Positions 15,887-25,351 of a DNA stretch of 38,862 nt are shown here, one piece after another; positions within the stretch are counted from its first letter, which is position 1, and each line of letters starts with the position of its first letter. The notes beneath the pieces were generated by a model that was not told where the DNA came from, did not search any database, and was given only the letters and a program-made list of their open reading frames with translations. Made by a program: the position numbers and the translations under genes. Origin of the DNA: an uncultured Rhizobiaceae bacterium (GTDB lineage: Bacteria; Pseudomonadota; Alphaproteobacteria; Rhizobiales; Rhizobiaceae); contig CATOTF010000001.1 of assembly GCA_951813045.1 (NCBI GenBank), positions 351,956-390,817 on the forward strand, written 5' to 3'.

Positions 15887-18082
15887 ATGAAAAACTTTAC
15901 ACTCGATATAGACGCCGACGGCATTGCCCTGATCAACTGGGACATGCCCGGTAAAAGCATGAACGTCATCGACGAGGTTGTTCTGGAAGAAATGGATGAC
16001 CTGATTAAAAAAGTCGCGTGCGATGAAGCCATCAAAGGCGCTGTGATCACCTCCGGCAAAAAAGCTTTTGGAGCCGGTGCTGATCTGACATTCCTGCAAA
16101 AAATGATGGGGGAATATGAGACCGTCAAAGCTAAGGATGAGCAAAAAGCCGCTCAAATGCTGTTTGACGGGGCCTACCGCCTCAATCAATCCCTGCGCAC
16201 GATTGAGGCTGGAGACAAGCCGTGGGTTGCTGCGATTAATGGCACTGCCCTTGGTGGTTGTTTTGAAATCACGCTCGCCTGTCATGCACGGGTTATGACC
16301 GATGCGGAATCTGCGACCGTGGGCCTGCCGGAAGCCAAAGTTGGCCTGTTGCCCGGAGGTGGTGGCACCCAGCGTGTATCACGACTGGTGAACCCGCAGG
16401 ACGCCATGCAGATGTTATTGCAGGGTAAGGCCCACCGCCCAACGAAAGCCAAACAGCTTAATCTGATCCATGAAGTTGTACCGGCAGCTGACCTTATCGA
16501 ACGTTCAAAACAACTCATCCGCGACGGGTTAAAAGCCAAAGCGCCATGGGATGAAAAAGGCTTTAAAGCGCCTCTTAACCTGTGGTCTCCCGCAGGCGTG
16601 CAGATGATGAGCGCCGGTAACGGGCTGTTGCGCAAGGAAACATATGGCAATTATCCAAATGCCATCAACATCATGAAATGCGTTTACGAAGGGCTGCAAT
16701 TACCTTTCGACACGGCCCTGAAAGTCGAAAGCCGGTATTTCGCTCACACGCTGTCCACGCCGGAAGCCAAGGCCATGGTGCGGACGCTGTTCGTCAACAT
16801 GCAGGAATTGAACAAGGGCGCACGACGCCCGGATGTTGGCGCAAACAAAGTGAAGAAAATCGGCGTTATCGGGGCCGGTTTCATGGGCGCCAGTATCGCT
16901 TATGTATCTGCAAAGGTCGGCATCGATGTGGTGCTCATCGACAGGGATCAGGATGCCGCCGACAAGGGTAAAGCCTGGTCAGAGGACACGCTTGATAAAG
17001 CGATCAAGCGCAAACGTTCCACTGAAGAGAAAAAGGCCGCCCTGCTGGATCACATCACGACAACGACTGATTACGCAAGCCTGTCCGATTGTGATCTCAT
17101 TATCGAGGCGGTGTTTGAAGACAAAGGCATAAAAAAGACAGTCACCGAACAGACAGACGCGGCGACATCCGATAACTGCATTTTTGCTTCGAACACATCG
17201 ACAATTCCGATTTCCGAATTGGCTAAAGCCTCGAAAAATGCGGAGAAATTTATCGGCATTCACTTCTTCTCCCCCGTCGACAAGATGATGCTGGTTGAAA
17301 TCATCATGGGGGATCAAACCGGAGACGAAGCGCTTGCCATGGCGATAGATTACGTCCTGGCGATCAAGAAAACCCCGATTGTCGTCAACGATACCCGTGG
17401 TTTCTACGTCAACCGTTGTGTCATGCGCTATTTGAACGAATCATGGAACATGCTGGTTGAAGGCATTCCTGTCCCGATGATCGACAATGTGGCCAAAGCC
17501 GCGGGCATGCCAGTTGGGCCGCTCACGCTCAATGATGCGGTGGCGATCGACCTTTCACAAAAGGTCATCAAGCAAACGATTGCAGACCTGGGTGAAGATG
17601 CGATTGATCCGCGCCATGTCAAACTCGTCAATATGATGGTGGATGACCACGGCCGTATCGGTAAAAAAGCCGGTAAAGGTTTTTACGATTACCCCCCCAA
17701 ACCCGCCAAGGCGAAACTGTGGCCGGAACTGAAAGAGATGTTCCCGCAACAGGACGCCGAAGATGTTTCCGTTCAGGATATCAAAGACCGGTTTTTATAC
17801 ACAATCGCCATGGAAGCTGCCCGCACCGTTGAAGAAGGTGTTGTCAGTGACATTCGTGAGGCGGATGTCGGGGCCATTCTCGGCTTCGGTTTTGCGCCTT
17901 ATACCGGTGGACCCCTGTCGTTCATCGATAAGGTCGGGCTTGCCGCGTTTGAAAAACGCGCAAAGGAGCTCGCGAAACAATATGGTGATCATTTCAAGCC
18001 GACCAAGTTAATCAGTGAAATGGCAAAAAAAGGCGAAACATTCTACGGGCGTTTTGGTGAACAACTGAAGTCTGCCGCATAA
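15887..18082 (+). CDS. fadJ: Multifunctional enoyl-CoA hydratase / 3-hydroxyacyl-CoA dehydrogenase (FadJ-like)
   Basis: A 731-residue two-part enzyme. The N-terminal crotonase domain has the two acidic residues of the hydratase, Glu127 in [19 protein letters not shown] and Glu149 in [20 protein letters not shown] Rossmann NAD domain begins at [20 protein letters not shown] (GxGxxG 329-334). The dehydrogenase active-site His459 is in [20 protein letters not shown]. Two C-terminal helical domains follow. It hydrates trans-2-enoyl-CoA and oxidises 3-hydroxyacyl-CoA with NAD+. Length agrees with FadJ/FadB. The gene symbol reflects family membership rather than proven orthology. It closes the operon and is followed by a strong terminator. 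Confidence 0.93.
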   Translation: MKNFTLDIDADGIALINWDMPGKSMNVIDEVVLEEMDDLIKKVACDEAIKGAVITSGKKAFGAGADLTFLQKMMGEYETVKAKDEQKAAQMLFDGAYRLNQSLRTIEAGDKPWVAAINGTALGGCFEITLACHARVMTDAESATVGLPEAKVGLLPGGGGTQRVSRLVNPQDAMQMLLQGKAHRPTKAKQLNLIHEVVPAADLIERSKQLIRDGLKAKAPWDEKGFKAPLNLWSPAGVQMMSAGNGLLRKETYGNYPNAINIMKCVYEGLQLPFDTALKVESRYFAHTLSTPEAKAMVRTLFVNMQELNKGARRPDVGANKVKKIGVIGAGFMGASIAYVSAKVGIDVVLIDRDQDAADKGKAWSEDTLDKAIKRKRSTEEKKAALLDHITTTTDYASLSDCDLIIEAVFEDKGIKKTVTEQTDAATSDNCIFASNTSTIPISELAKASKNAEKFIGIHFFSPVDKMMLVEIIMGDQTGDEALAMAIDYVLAIKKTPIVVNDTRGFYVNRCVMRYLNESWNMLVEGIPVPMIDNVAKAAGMPVGPLTLNDAVAIDLSQKVIKQTIADLGEDAIDPRHVKLVNMMVDDHGRIGKKAGKGFYDYPPKPAKAKLWPELKEMFPQQDAEDVSVQDIKDRFLYTIAMEAARTVEEGVVSDIREADVGAILGFGFAPYTGGPLSFIDKVGLAAFEKRAKELAKQYGDHFKPTKLISEMAKKGETFYGRFGEQLKSAA

Positions 18083-18116
18083 CCGAAAACCTGAAGAACG
18101 CACTATCAGGCCATCC

Positions 18117-18156
18117 AATTGCCGCCCATGCATGCATGAGGCGGCAATTTATTTAC
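18117..18156 (+). terminator. Intrinsic terminator of the beta-oxidation operon
   Basis: Perfect 10-base arms AATTGCCGCC (18117-18126) and GGCGGCAATT (18140-18149) enclose a loop containing ATGCATGCAT and are followed by TTATTT. It starts 34 bases after the fadJ-like stop. Confidence 0.88.
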
Positions 18157-18207
18157 ATTGCTGTTAAGTTATTTCGCTAAGATGCCGATGGAAACATTAA
18201 CATCCGT

Positions 18208-19461
18208 GTGTGCGTTGTGGGACAACCGAAAGATATTTCAGGCGATAATTTTGCGTGTCCCGATAACACGTCGATGACTTCTGACGGCCATTTTCAACTG
18301 GAATGGATAACTGAACCAACCCAGATCGAAAGCCATGTTGACCAGTGGCGTGACCTCGAATCCAATTGTAGCAATCCGTTCACTGCGTTTCAGAGCTATG
18401 GCTGGTGCAGGAGCTGGGCACAGGCCTATTGCGCATCGCAAAATGCGCCATTACCCCGAATGTTGATGATCATGCGGGATGGAACGCTGGTCGCTATCCT
18501 TCCCCTCATGATCACCAACAGTCGAGGGATCAAAACACTCACCCTGTTCGGCGAGCCCCACACTCAGGTTGCCAATTTAATGGTGCGGGATGGTTTTGAT
18601 TGTAACAAGCACATTAAACGGGCATTGCACGCACGTGCTGATCAAGAACAGATTGATATAATCGCACTAGGACCGATTCCTGCTTATTCACCACTGCATG
18701 AGGCTCTGAAAGAAGAAAAACTGAATGAAGATCCAGCCCAATATTTCTCCATCGTTAAATGGAGTCCTAACGATACCCCTTCTGACTATCTGTTGAAATT
18801 GAGCAAAAACCGCCGGAAAGACTTTGGCAAGAAACTGCGCCGCCTGGAAACTATGGGTGAGGTGACCTTCGATCGCTGTTACCAAGAGAACGAAGCGTAT
18901 ACGCAGTTGATCAAAAAGGCTCTGGAATGGAAAAGACAGTGGCTGGTTAAAACAAAAACCATATCGGTTGGCCTTCAACGGAATGGCGTTGAGCAATTTC
19001 TATCCAATATTCGCGACACGCCAAACGGATACAGGCTCGAAGCAGAAGCTCTTCGCGTTGATGGCGAACCAATTGCAATTACGCTAAACATTATCGGCAA
19101 AGGCATGCGTAGCTGCTATTTAACCGCATATGACGATACTTTTACCTCGATTTCGCCGGGCACGCTCGTCCACCAACACGCCATCCAATCAAGTATAACT
19201 GACCAAATCGAAGCATACAATTTTTTGGGCTTCCCAACGCATTTCAAGAAAATGTGGATGACAGATGAAGTCCCACTGCTGCGTTATCAAAATGCACGCT
19301 CCCTGCGCGGTAAACTCTGGACAACCCTTTGGACTAATTTTGCACGGCCTTTGGTGAAACGTGCGGTTAATTCCACGGGCGGGCTTTCCAAAATACCAAT
19401 TGTCGGAATGTTTATCGATGGATGCATGAAACTTCTGTTTAAACAGGGTAACAAAGGTTAG
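18208..19461 (+). CDS. GNAT-fold acetyltransferase, BioF2/CelD-like (FemAB-type) family
   Basis: A 417-residue protein of the large GNAT-related group annotated as BioF2-like or CelD-like. It has a first half DQWRDLESNCSNPFTAFQSYGWCRSWAQAY followed by MLMIMRDGTLVAILPLMIT. A second GNAT half has the signature LLKLSKNRRKDFGKKLRRLETMGEVTFDR, then LRVDGEPIAITLNIIGKGMRSCYLTAYDDTFTSISPGTLVHQHAI. Members act in polysaccharide or peptidoglycan modification; the substrate here is unknown. The start is uncertain: GTG at 18208 is the first in frame, and an ATG at 18274 (MTSDGHFQLEW) is nearer to the conserved part, but neither has a good ribosome site. It follows the operon terminator and is probably transcribed separately. 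Confidence 0.8.
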   Translation: MCVVGQPKDISGDNFACPDNTSMTSDGHFQLEWITEPTQIESHVDQWRDLESNCSNPFTAFQSYGWCRSWAQAYCASQNAPLPRMLMIMRDGTLVAILPLMITNSRGIKTLTLFGEPHTQVANLMVRDGFDCNKHIKRALHARADQEQIDIIALGPIPAYSPLHEALKEEKLNEDPAQYFSIVKWSPNDTPSDYLLKLSKNRRKDFGKKLRRLETMGEVTFDRCYQENEAYTQLIKKALEWKRQWLVKTKTISVGLQRNGVEQFLSNIRDTPNGYRLEAEALRVDGEPIAITLNIIGKGMRSCYLTAYDDTFTSISPGTLVHQHAIQSSITDQIEAYNFLGFPTHFKKMWMTDEVPLLRYQNARSLRGKLWTTLWTNFARPLVKRAVNSTGGLSKIPIVGMFIDGCMKLLFKQGNKG

Positions 19462-19494
19462 GATTCGGGTTCAAACTACCCAGGAATCCAAAAC

Positions 19495-20118
19495 ATGCCC
19501 GCAACAATCGATTATTATTTCTTTGGCGCTTCACCTTTCACCTATCTGGGTCACAAGATGATCGTGGACGCCGCCCGAAAACATGGTGCGACCTTAAATT
19601 ACAAACCGGTCAACCTGTTTGGCCTATGGGAAGTTTCAGGTGCGGTCCCTCCAGGTCAACGACCTCCGGTGCGTCAGCGGTACCGATTGCTTGAACTCCA
19701 ACGATTTCGCGAAATGCGCAACCTGCCGTTAAATTTACAACCGGCGCATTTTCCAATTGATGCAACCCTGGCGGACAGTTGCGTCATTGCCATAATGGAA
19801 CAGGGTGGCGACCCAACTGATTACATGGCATCTGTGTTCGCTGGCGTTTGGGCACAGGAAGCTGATCTGGGTGATGAGGCGGAAATTGCCCAACGGTTGA
19901 ATGCCACCGGATTTGCTGCAGACGAAATTCTTGAACTTGCCAAGTCAGATGAGGTTAGTGCAATTCGCGCCCTGAATACACAAGATGCCATTGAAAACGA
20001 TGCTGTCGGTGTTCCCGCTTATGTGGTGAATGGCGAAGTATTTTGGGGACAGGATCGAATTGAACTTATCGACAGTGCCCTCACAAGCGGAAGAAATGCC
20101 TATCGCGTTGGAAGTTAA
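19495..20118 (+). CDS. 2-hydroxychromene-2-carboxylate isomerase-like protein (DsbA fold, kappa-GST family)
   Basis: A 207-residue thioredoxin-fold protein with Ser13 in the FFGASPFTYLG motif, the position where DsbA has its first Cys and where HCCA isomerases and kappa-class GSTs have Ser. The C-terminal AVGVPAYVVNGEVFWGQDRIELID is the usual cis-Pro and end motif of the family. These enzymes use glutathione, either to isomerise an aromatic-degradation intermediate or to conjugate electrophiles. No aromatic pathway is nearby, so a general glutathione-dependent detoxification role is as likely. A gap of 33 bases separates it from the acetyltransferase. Confidence 0.87.
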   Translation: MPATIDYYFFGASPFTYLGHKMIVDAARKHGATLNYKPVNLFGLWEVSGAVPPGQRPPVRQRYRLLELQRFREMRNLPLNLQPAHFPIDATLADSCVIAIMEQGGDPTDYMASVFAGVWAQEADLGDEAEIAQRLNATGFAADEILELAKSDEVSAIRALNTQDAIENDAVGVPAYVVNGEVFWGQDRIELIDSALTSGRNAYRVGS

Positions 20119-20167
20119 CTCCCGAGCCCGGGCCCAAACCTCGAGTTTTCCCCAGGCCTAAAGATGC

Positions 20168-20211
20168 TGGACACATCCACATCGGCGCTTTAATAATAGG
20201 ACAATATTCCT
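20168..20211 (+). promoter_or_regulatory. Candidate promoter and autoregulatory operator of the S24 repressor
   Basis: A TGGACA -35 box at 20168-20173 is followed after 18 bases by AATAAT at 20192-20197, both one base from consensus. Directly downstream lies the dyad AGGA-CAATAT-TCCT (20198-20211), placed to cover the transcription start. An imperfect outer repeat, GCGCTTTAA and TTAAGGCGC, surrounds it. Autorepression by the adjacent regulator is inference from position. Confidence 0.5.
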
Positions 20212-20225
20212 TAAGGCGCGGTGTT

Positions 20226-20945
20226 ATGTTTTCTCACAATCAGGTTTGGTCGGCTATTGATGCACTAGCACAACAAAAAGATATGTCGGTTTCCCGCCTT
20301 GCCCGGAATGCCGGGCTGGACCCTACGACGTTTAATAAATCGAAACGCACGGCGGGGGGCGGGCGACAAAGATGGCCATCTACGGAATCCCTTTCTAAAA
20401 TTATGGAAGCCACTGGAACATCGATTGACGATTTTCTCGCGCTTATCCGTGGCGATGATGTGGAATTCGCCTCCGAATACTCCGCATTGGCAGGGGGAGG
20501 GGGAGGGGGAGGGGGAGGGGGAGGATTCTCTGATGCGGATTTAGCCCCTTACCAACATCCCAATTCCGTACCCCTTTTAGGCCTGGCACAGGCGGGGGCG
20601 GGCGGCTTCTTTGACGATGCCGGCCTACCCCTTGGTGAAGGTTGGGATGCTGTTGATTTCCCCCGCTCTGACAGCGGGCCGATATACGCTTTGGAAATTT
20701 CCGGGGACAGTATGATGCCGTTATACCGTGATGGTGACCGCATTATCGTCTCCCCAGACGCATCAGTACGACGCGGAGACCGTGTGGTTGTTAGAACCCA
20801 CGACGGTGAAGTTATGGCCAAAGTTCTGGCTCGGCAAACGGCGACCCTTATCGAACTTGCATCCCTCAATCCCACGCACGAAAACCGCACACTTGAGCTC
20901 GTTAACGTAGACTGGATTGCCCGGATTGTCTGGGCCAGCCAGTAA
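20226..20945 (+). CDS. S24-family HTH transcriptional regulator (LexA/CI-like, self-cleaving type)
   Basis: A 239-residue regulator with an N-terminal helix-turn-helix (MSVSRLARNAGLDPTTFNKSK) followed by GRQRWPSTESLSKIMEATGTSIDDFLALI. An unusual run of 11 glycines (90-100) comes next, then a C-terminal S24 peptidase domain. Visible catalytic parts are Ser162 in EISGDSMMPLYRDGDRIIV and Lys199 in GEVMAKVL. A candidate Ala-Gly cleavage bond (A123-G124) sits in LLGLAQAGAGGFF, where LexA has its own. Known relatives are SOS-type or prophage-type repressors; no other phage gene is visible nearby. The Gly run is encoded by about five GGGGGA units. The gene ends three bases before the convergent lysyl-tRNA synthetase. 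Confidence 0.85.
   Translation: MFSHNQVWSAIDALAQQKDMSVSRLARNAGLDPTTFNKSKRTAGGGRQRWPSTESLSKIMEATGTSIDDFLALIRGDDVEFASEYSALAGGGGGGGGGGGFSDADLAPYQHPNSVPLLGLAQAGAGGFFDDAGLPLGEGWDAVDFPRSDSGPIYALEISGDSMMPLYRDGDRIIVSPDASVRRGDRVVVRTHDGEVMAKVLARQTATLIELASLNPTHENRTLELVNVDWIARIVWASQ
20491..20525 (+). repeat. GGGGGA hexanucleotide tandem repeat encoding a polyglycine linker
   Basis: About five consecutive GGGGGA units with a slightly different unit at each end. Each unit adds two Gly codons, so changes in number keep the frame. Five runs of five G separated by single A also meet the pattern for a G-quadruplex on the coding strand. Confidence 0.9.
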
Positions 20946-20948
20946 GGC

Positions 20949-22565
20949 TTAAGCCGAGGTACGCGCCAGCGCCCGCCTGATCATATCAACTGTCTGGGCT
21001 TTACCGTAAAGCGCGGCGAAACTGCCGAACCTTGGCCCTTGATCCTGACCCAACAGCACCTGATAGAGAGCCTGGAACCACTCTCGTAGGTTCTCAAAAC
21101 CGTGCTCCTTGCCGACCGAATAGATTTCCGTTTGAAGAGTCTCTCCGTCGCTTTCATCCGGCATGGCGGCCAGGCGGTCAGCCAACTCACCCATGGCTGC
21201 CCGTTCGTGATCGCTTGGCTCACGGAAATTCTTCGACGGTTTTACGAAATCCTCAAAATAACGGATCGCATAGCCAACCAGTTCATCCAGTTTGGGATTA
21301 TTTTCCGGTGTTGCATCCGCATCGTACTGGCTGATAAACCCCCAAAGCGTTGCCTTGTCGGACGCATTGGACGCGCTGACGAGGTTCAACAGCATGGAGA
21401 ATGAGACCGGCATATTAATTCTGGGCGGGTTACCCGCGTGAATGTGCCAGGTCGGGTTGTTCAGCTTTGCCTTGGGCTCCGCGTCATGCACGGCAGCAAG
21501 GTGCTGAAAATATTCGTCCACATTGCGGGGGATGACATCAAAGAACAGGCGTTTTGCAGTTTTCGGCTTGGCGTACATGAACAGGGACAGGCTTTCTGGT
21601 GAAGCATAGGCAAGCCATTGCTCCATCGTGATACCATTGCCCTTGGATTTTGAGATTTTTTCGCCATTTTCATCCAAAAACAGCTCATAAATAAAGTGTT
21701 CCGGTGCGCGAGCACCTAAAATCCGGCAAATTTTGTCATATAAATTGCTGTTGTTCTGGTGATCCTTGCCGTACATTTCAAAATCAACACCAAGGGCCGC
21801 CCAACGCATGCCGAAATCCGGTTTCCACTGGAGTTTCACGTTGCCGCCGGTAATTGGCAGCGTGATCTCCTCACCATCCTCATCGTCAAATGTAACCGTA
21901 CCGGCTTTCGCATCGACGTTTTTCATCGGGACATAAAGCACCTGCCCTGATTTTGGTGAGATTGGCAAAAACGGGCTATAGGTCGCTTGGCGTTCTTCCC
22001 CTAACGTCGGCAGCATCACAGCCATGATTTCATCGTATTTTTCAGCACAGAGCTTCAAAATATCATCGAACTCGCCACCCTTATAATATTCTGTGGAGCT
22101 GATGAACTCATAAGTAAAATCAAACTGATCGAGAAAAGCGCGCAGACGTGCGTTGTTGTGGGCGGCGAATGAAGCATGCTCATTGCCAAAAGGGTCAGGA
22201 ACCGATGTGAGGGGTTTGCCGAGATGTTCGGCCAACATATCCTTATTGGGAACATTATCCGGGATTTTACGCATGCCATCCATATCGTCGGAAAATGATA
22301 TGAGGCGCACGGCGACCTTATCTTCGGTCAACAGTCGAAACGCATTGAGCACCATAGTTGTACGTGCAACTTCTCCGAATGTGCCGATGTGGGGAAGGCC
22401 GGATGGGCCGTATCCGGTCTCAAACAACACCTCATCTGGATAACCATCGCGCTGATAACGCTTGATGATTTTCTTCGCTTCCACGAACGGCCATGCCTTG
22501 CTTGAATCTGCCGCTTCGACAAATTCAGGGGACGTATCCAAGGGCGGAAAAGCGGGGTTTTTCAT
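20949..22565 (-). CDS. lysK: Lysine--tRNA ligase, class I (LysRS1)
   Basis: A 538-residue class I aminoacyl-tRNA synthetase, the archaeal-type LysRS also found in many alphaproteobacteria. It has the HIGH-type motif in [16 protein letters not shown] and the KMSKS-type motif in [21 protein letters not shown]. It attaches lysine to tRNA-Lys in the cytoplasm. The ATG at 22565 (MKNPAFPP) is preceded by CAGGCAAA. The open frame reaches back to 22646, but its 27 extra residues look non-conserved. The gene is convergent with the S24 regulator. The symbol lysK is used for class I LysRS in some annotations; lysS is used in others. Confidence 0.94.
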   Translation of the reverse strand: MKNPAFPPLDTSPEFVEAADSSKAWPFVEAKKIIKRYQRDGYPDEVLFETGYGPSGLPHIGTFGEVARTTMVLNAFRLLTEDKVAVRLISFSDDMDGMRKIPDNVPNKDMLAEHLGKPLTSVPDPFGNEHASFAAHNNARLRAFLDQFDFTYEFISSTEYYKGGEFDDILKLCAEKYDEIMAVMLPTLGEERQATYSPFLPISPKSGQVLYVPMKNVDAKAGTVTFDDEDGEEITLPITGGNVKLQWKPDFGMRWAALGVDFEMYGKDHQNNSNLYDKICRILGARAPEHFIYELFLDENGEKISKSKGNGITMEQWLAYASPESLSLFMYAKPKTAKRLFFDVIPRNVDEYFQHLAAVHDAEPKAKLNNPTWHIHAGNPPRINMPVSFSMLLNLVSASNASDKATLWGFISQYDADATPENNPKLDELVGYAIRYFEDFVKPSKNFREPSDHERAAMGELADRLAAMPDESDGETLQTEIYSVGKEHGFENLREWFQALYQVLLGQDQGPRFGSFAALYGKAQTVDMIRRALARTSA

Positions 22566-22776
22566 CGGGTTTTGCCTGATATGTTGGGGAATGCGGACAT
22601 CTAGGGCCAGCGCGCGGAACCTATGGCCGCATCGCTTCCACGTCAACCGAAAAGCCGTGAGGAATGAATGCGGGAAAATAACAGAAATGTCGCACTTGAA
22701 ATTGACAAATAGATTGTAACCGCACCACGCACACCTTAACTTGGGCGGTGAAAAATAACATCATGGATCAATTTCG

Positions 22777-23184
22777 ATGAACGCAATTTCTGTTCAGGAC
22801 ACACTTGTTTACGTCATGGTTTCGATTTCGGCGGTTGACCGAAAAATGGACGAAGCGGAAATGCTGCGCATTGGAAATGTTGTTAAAACACTCCCGGTCT
22901 TCGATCATTACAACAGTGACCAACTGGTCAATGCGGCTAAGACCTGCCGCGATATCCTTCAGGATGAAGAGGGCTTGGATACGGTTCTTGGACTGGCTGC
23001 ATCACTACCCGAAAACCTGCAGGAAACGGCCTATGCGCTTGCTGCTGAAATTGCCGCGGCTGATCTTCTCGTTTCTGCGGAAGAAGTGCGATTGCTTCAA
23101 CTGCTCCGTGCCAATTTGAAAGTCGGCAAGCTCACGTGCGCGGCACTGGAAACAGCAGCGAAAGCGCGCCATCAGACGGCGTAG
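22777..23184 (+). CDS. TerB-family (tellurite-resistance-like) protein
   Basis: A 135-residue all-helical protein with the TerB-like pattern: VMVSISAVDRKMDEAEMLRIGNVVKTL near the N-terminus and ALAAEIAAADLLVSAEEVRLLQLLRANL near the C-terminus. Both carry the acidic D/E motif (AVDRKMDEAE, AADLLVSAEE) that binds metal in TerB-type folds. No other ter genes are nearby, so a real role in tellurite resistance is unlikely; stand-alone TerB domains are common and of unknown function. It begins at ATG 22777 in a divergent arrangement with lysyl-tRNA synthetase. It is followed two bases later by the desaturase-like gene. Confidence 0.8.
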   Translation: MNAISVQDTLVYVMVSISAVDRKMDEAEMLRIGNVVKTLPVFDHYNSDQLVNAAKTCRDILQDEEGLDTVLGLAASLPENLQETAYALAAEIAAADLLVSAEEVRLLQLLRANLKVGKLTCAALETAAKARHQTA

Positions 23185-23186
23185 AT

Positions 23187-23990
23187 ATGGAACAATTTGT
23201 CTCGGAAAATGAAAGCGCAATTCGCCTGACCATATTTCTTGGACTGTTTGCATTGCTTGCGGTCACCGAATTCCTGAGACCCCGCAGGCGACTAACGGCC
23301 TCTAAAACCAATCGCTGGACCACCAACCTATTGATCGTTGTTATCGATTCCGCACTCGTGCGGTTGCTTTTCCCCGCAGCTGCAGTCGGCATTGCACTTT
23401 GGGCGAACGCTGAGGGACATGGATTGTTTAACTGGATAAATGCCCCCCTGTGGATCAGCATACCAGTTAGCATCGTCGTTTTGGATTTTGCGGTTTGGCT
23501 GTCCCATCTGCTCTCCCACAAAATTCCCCTGTTCTGGCGGTTCCACCGCATGCACCATGCCGACAGGGACATCGACGTCACCACCGCCATTCGGTTCCAC
23601 CCCATCGAGATTATCGTCTCGATGGGGTGGAAAGTGGCGTGGGTCATCGCCCTTGGGGCGCCCGCTGTATCCGTCATATTGTTTGAAACAATCCTGAACG
23701 GAACAGCGATGTTCAACCATTCAAATACAAAACTGCCCCTCAGCCTTGACCGGGTGTTGAGGTGGATTGTTGTAACGCCGGATATGCACAGGGTGCATCA
23801 TTCAACGATCAATCGGGAAACCGATTCAAATTACGGATTTAACCTGCCCTGGTGGGACAGGTTGTTCAGCACCTATGTGGACCAACCTGAGCTCGGCCAC
23901 GAGGGCATGAACATCGGTCTGAACGAATGGCAGGATGAACGGCCAACACAGCTTGGATGGTCTCTCAGCGTCCCGTTTTTTAAAAAATAG
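23187..23990 (+). CDS. Sterol desaturase / fatty acid hydroxylase family membrane protein
   Basis: A 267-residue di-iron membrane oxygenase. The histidine boxes are visible in order: SHLLSHK, FHRMHHAD, FNHSN and MHRVHHST, with three or four hydrophobic segments between them. The end GFNLPWWDRLFSTYV is a hallmark of the family. It hydroxylates or desaturates a lipid substrate using O2 at the inner membrane; hopanoid, carotenoid or fatty-acid substrates cannot be told apart. I chose the ATG at 23187, two bases after the TerB-like stop, over one at 23136 inside that gene. The gene contains a 16-base perfect inverted repeat at 23595-23632. Confidence 0.88.
   Translation: MEQFVSENESAIRLTIFLGLFALLAVTEFLRPRRRLTASKTNRWTTNLLIVVIDSALVRLLFPAAAVGIALWANAEGHGLFNWINAPLWISIPVSIVVLDFAVWLSHLLSHKIPLFWRFHRMHHADRDIDVTTAIRFHPIEIIVSMGWKVAWVIALGAPAVSVILFETILNGTAMFNHSNTKLPLSLDRVLRWIVVTPDMHRVHHSTINRETDSNYGFNLPWWDRLFSTYVDQPELGHEGMNIGLNEWQDERPTQLGWSLSVPFFKK
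23595..23632. repeat. 16-bp perfect inverted repeat inside the desaturase gene
   Basis: TTCCACCCCATCGAGA (23595-23610) and its exact reverse complement (23617-23632) flank the six-base loop TTATCG. In the protein this spells FHPIEIIVSMGWK, right after the second histidine box. The mRNA would form a very stable hairpin in mid-gene, with no T-run after it. Confidence 0.9.
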
Positions 23991-23998
23991 CTTCCCGC

Positions 23999-24856
23999 TC
24001 AAAACAGGCTGAGTGGAAAATACCTTAGATAGAGCTCCGCAAAAATGCCCTTGTCGTTGATTGAACGCAGGGCGAAATTGAAAGCATCCTCCAGTTCCCG
24101 GTTGTCTTTTTTAATCGCAATTGTCAGCCCTTTTCCAAAATAGACCTGCGAGAGATAGGGACCACCGACAAACTCACAACAGTCACCCCTGGCGACTTGT
24201 TGTTGCAGCCAAAACGATAAAGCCAGACCGTCGCCAAAATAAGCCGCAATCTCACCTTTTTTAAGCGCCGCCAATGCGGCATCGGAGGTTTCAAAAAGCC
24301 GAAGGCGCATGTCTCCAAAACTCGCTTTGGCATAAGCTGCATGGGCGCGGCCATCGATCACACCAACTTCCTTACCGTTCAGCGCTGTCTCCAACGGATC
24401 CGCATAGCCGCTGCCCTTGAGAGAAACAAACCGTGCGGGGAGCTGGAAATAAGGGCGCGAAAAAGCAAACTTTTGCCGGGCAACAGCATTAGGCGCGAGG
24501 CCGGCCAAAATTGCCTCGCCATTACCGTCAATCATTTCTTTTTCGAGCTCCTCGTAGGGCACCGCCTGTATCTGACACACCGGCAATACTTCAAGCTCGG
24601 TGCAAATTGCCCGTGCCAGATCCACATGAAAACCGGATAGGCGTTTATCCTTGTCGATGAAAGAGAATGGTGCAAAATCAGTTGTGGTGAGGAATTTGAG
24701 GCGGGGAAGGCTTTTCACATCCGGTTTGATAAACCGCTCCTGAGGGTCCCAAAAATTTGGGATTTTTGGTGTGTCCGCAGAAAAGCTCGAACTCATGCCT
24801 AAAAAGGACAGTAGAAATAACGCTAAAAGAAACGCAATGGCGCGAAAAAACCGCAT
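23999..24856 (-). CDS. Periplasmic amino-acid-type solute-binding protein (family 3)
   Basis: A 285-residue protein with a signal peptide (AIAFLLALFLLSFLGMSSSFSA) and a bacterial extracellular solute-binding family 3 domain: LKFLTTTDFAPFSFIDKDKRLSGFHVDLARAICTEL, then ILAGLAPNAVARQKFAFSRPYF, NGKEVGVIDG and a final DKGIFAELYLRYF. Relatives bind polar amino acids or opines in the periplasm and feed an ABC importer; some act as sensor domains. No permease or ATPase gene is adjacent, so it is an orphan binding protein here. It converges with the desaturase-like gene, eight bases apart. Confidence 0.87.
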   Translation of the reverse strand: MRFFRAIAFLLALFLLSFLGMSSSFSADTPKIPNFWDPQERFIKPDVKSLPRLKFLTTTDFAPFSFIDKDKRLSGFHVDLARAICTELEVLPVCQIQAVPYEELEKEMIDGNGEAILAGLAPNAVARQKFAFSRPYFQLPARFVSLKGSGYADPLETALNGKEVGVIDGRAHAAYAKASFGDMRLRLFETSDAALAALKKGEIAAYFGDGLALSFWLQQQVARGDCCEFVGGPYLSQVYFGKGLTIAIKKDNRELEDAFNFALRSINDKGIFAELYLRYFPLSLF

Positions 24857-24944
24857 TATTTAACCAAATTTGAGCCTATTTCCCTTTGCTTAAACCGAAT
24901 TCCACCAAATGGCCAAGACTTGCGGCTCAAATCGCCAAATTCGC

Positions 24945-24973
24945 TTGCGCTTTTTTGTGATTGGGTCTAGTAC
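24945..24973 (+). promoter_or_regulatory. rpmI: Candidate sigma-70 promoter of rpmI-rplT
   Basis: TTGCGC at 24945-24950 and TAGTAC at 24968-24973 are spaced by 17 bases, about 145 bases before the rpmI start. The -10 match is weak. The long leader is where ribosomal-protein feedback could act; no leader structure was identified by eye. Confidence 0.35.
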
Positions 24974-25117
24974 ACCGCAGCTTAGAGCAGACAGGCAGGG
25001 CATGCCTTGGCTGTTCACAATGCGCGAACGGAATTCTTCAACCCGTTCATCTTTCAAACGAACCAGTCATTGCCAAGGTCTCATCGGCCTATCTGTGCGA
25101 TGCATAAGGAGTGCAAA

Positions 25118-25321
25118 ATGCCCAAGATGAAGACGAAATCGAGCGTTAAAAAACGCTTCAAGGTTACTGCCACCGGCAAAGTGCGCGTCGCACAAGCCGG
25201 AAAACAGCATATGATGATCAAACGGTCGAATAAATTTCTTCGCAATGCGCGCGGCACCATGATTCTTTCAGAACCAGATGCCCGCATCGTCAAGAAAATG
25301 ATGCCTTACGGCGTCAGATAA
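25118..25321 (+). CDS. rpmI: 50S ribosomal protein L35
   Basis: A 67-residue basic protein, [20 protein letters not shown], then [31 protein letters not shown], which is L35 throughout. It is a component of the large ribosomal subunit. The ATG at 25118 lies six bases after AAGGAG; the open frame begins much earlier at 25007 but that part is not L35. It is followed by rplT after 30 bases. In many bacteria infC precedes rpmI; here an unrelated solute-binding protein gene on the other strand is the upstream neighbour, so infC is not adjacent. Confidence 0.96.
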   Translation: MPKMKTKSSVKKRFKVTATGKVRVAQAGKQHMMIKRSNKFLRNARGTMILSEPDARIVKKMMPYGVR

Positions 25322-25351
25322 ACCGTACACCCGAACATCAGGAGTTAGATC

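Noticed and set aside
20949-22565. Horizontal acquisition of archaeal-type LysRS as a novelty
   Set aside because: Class I LysRS is widespread in alphaproteobacteria, so its presence is ordinary here.
22777-23184. Tellurite-resistance or Ter-type stress system
   Set aside because: Only one small TerB-like domain is present, with no other ter genes around it.
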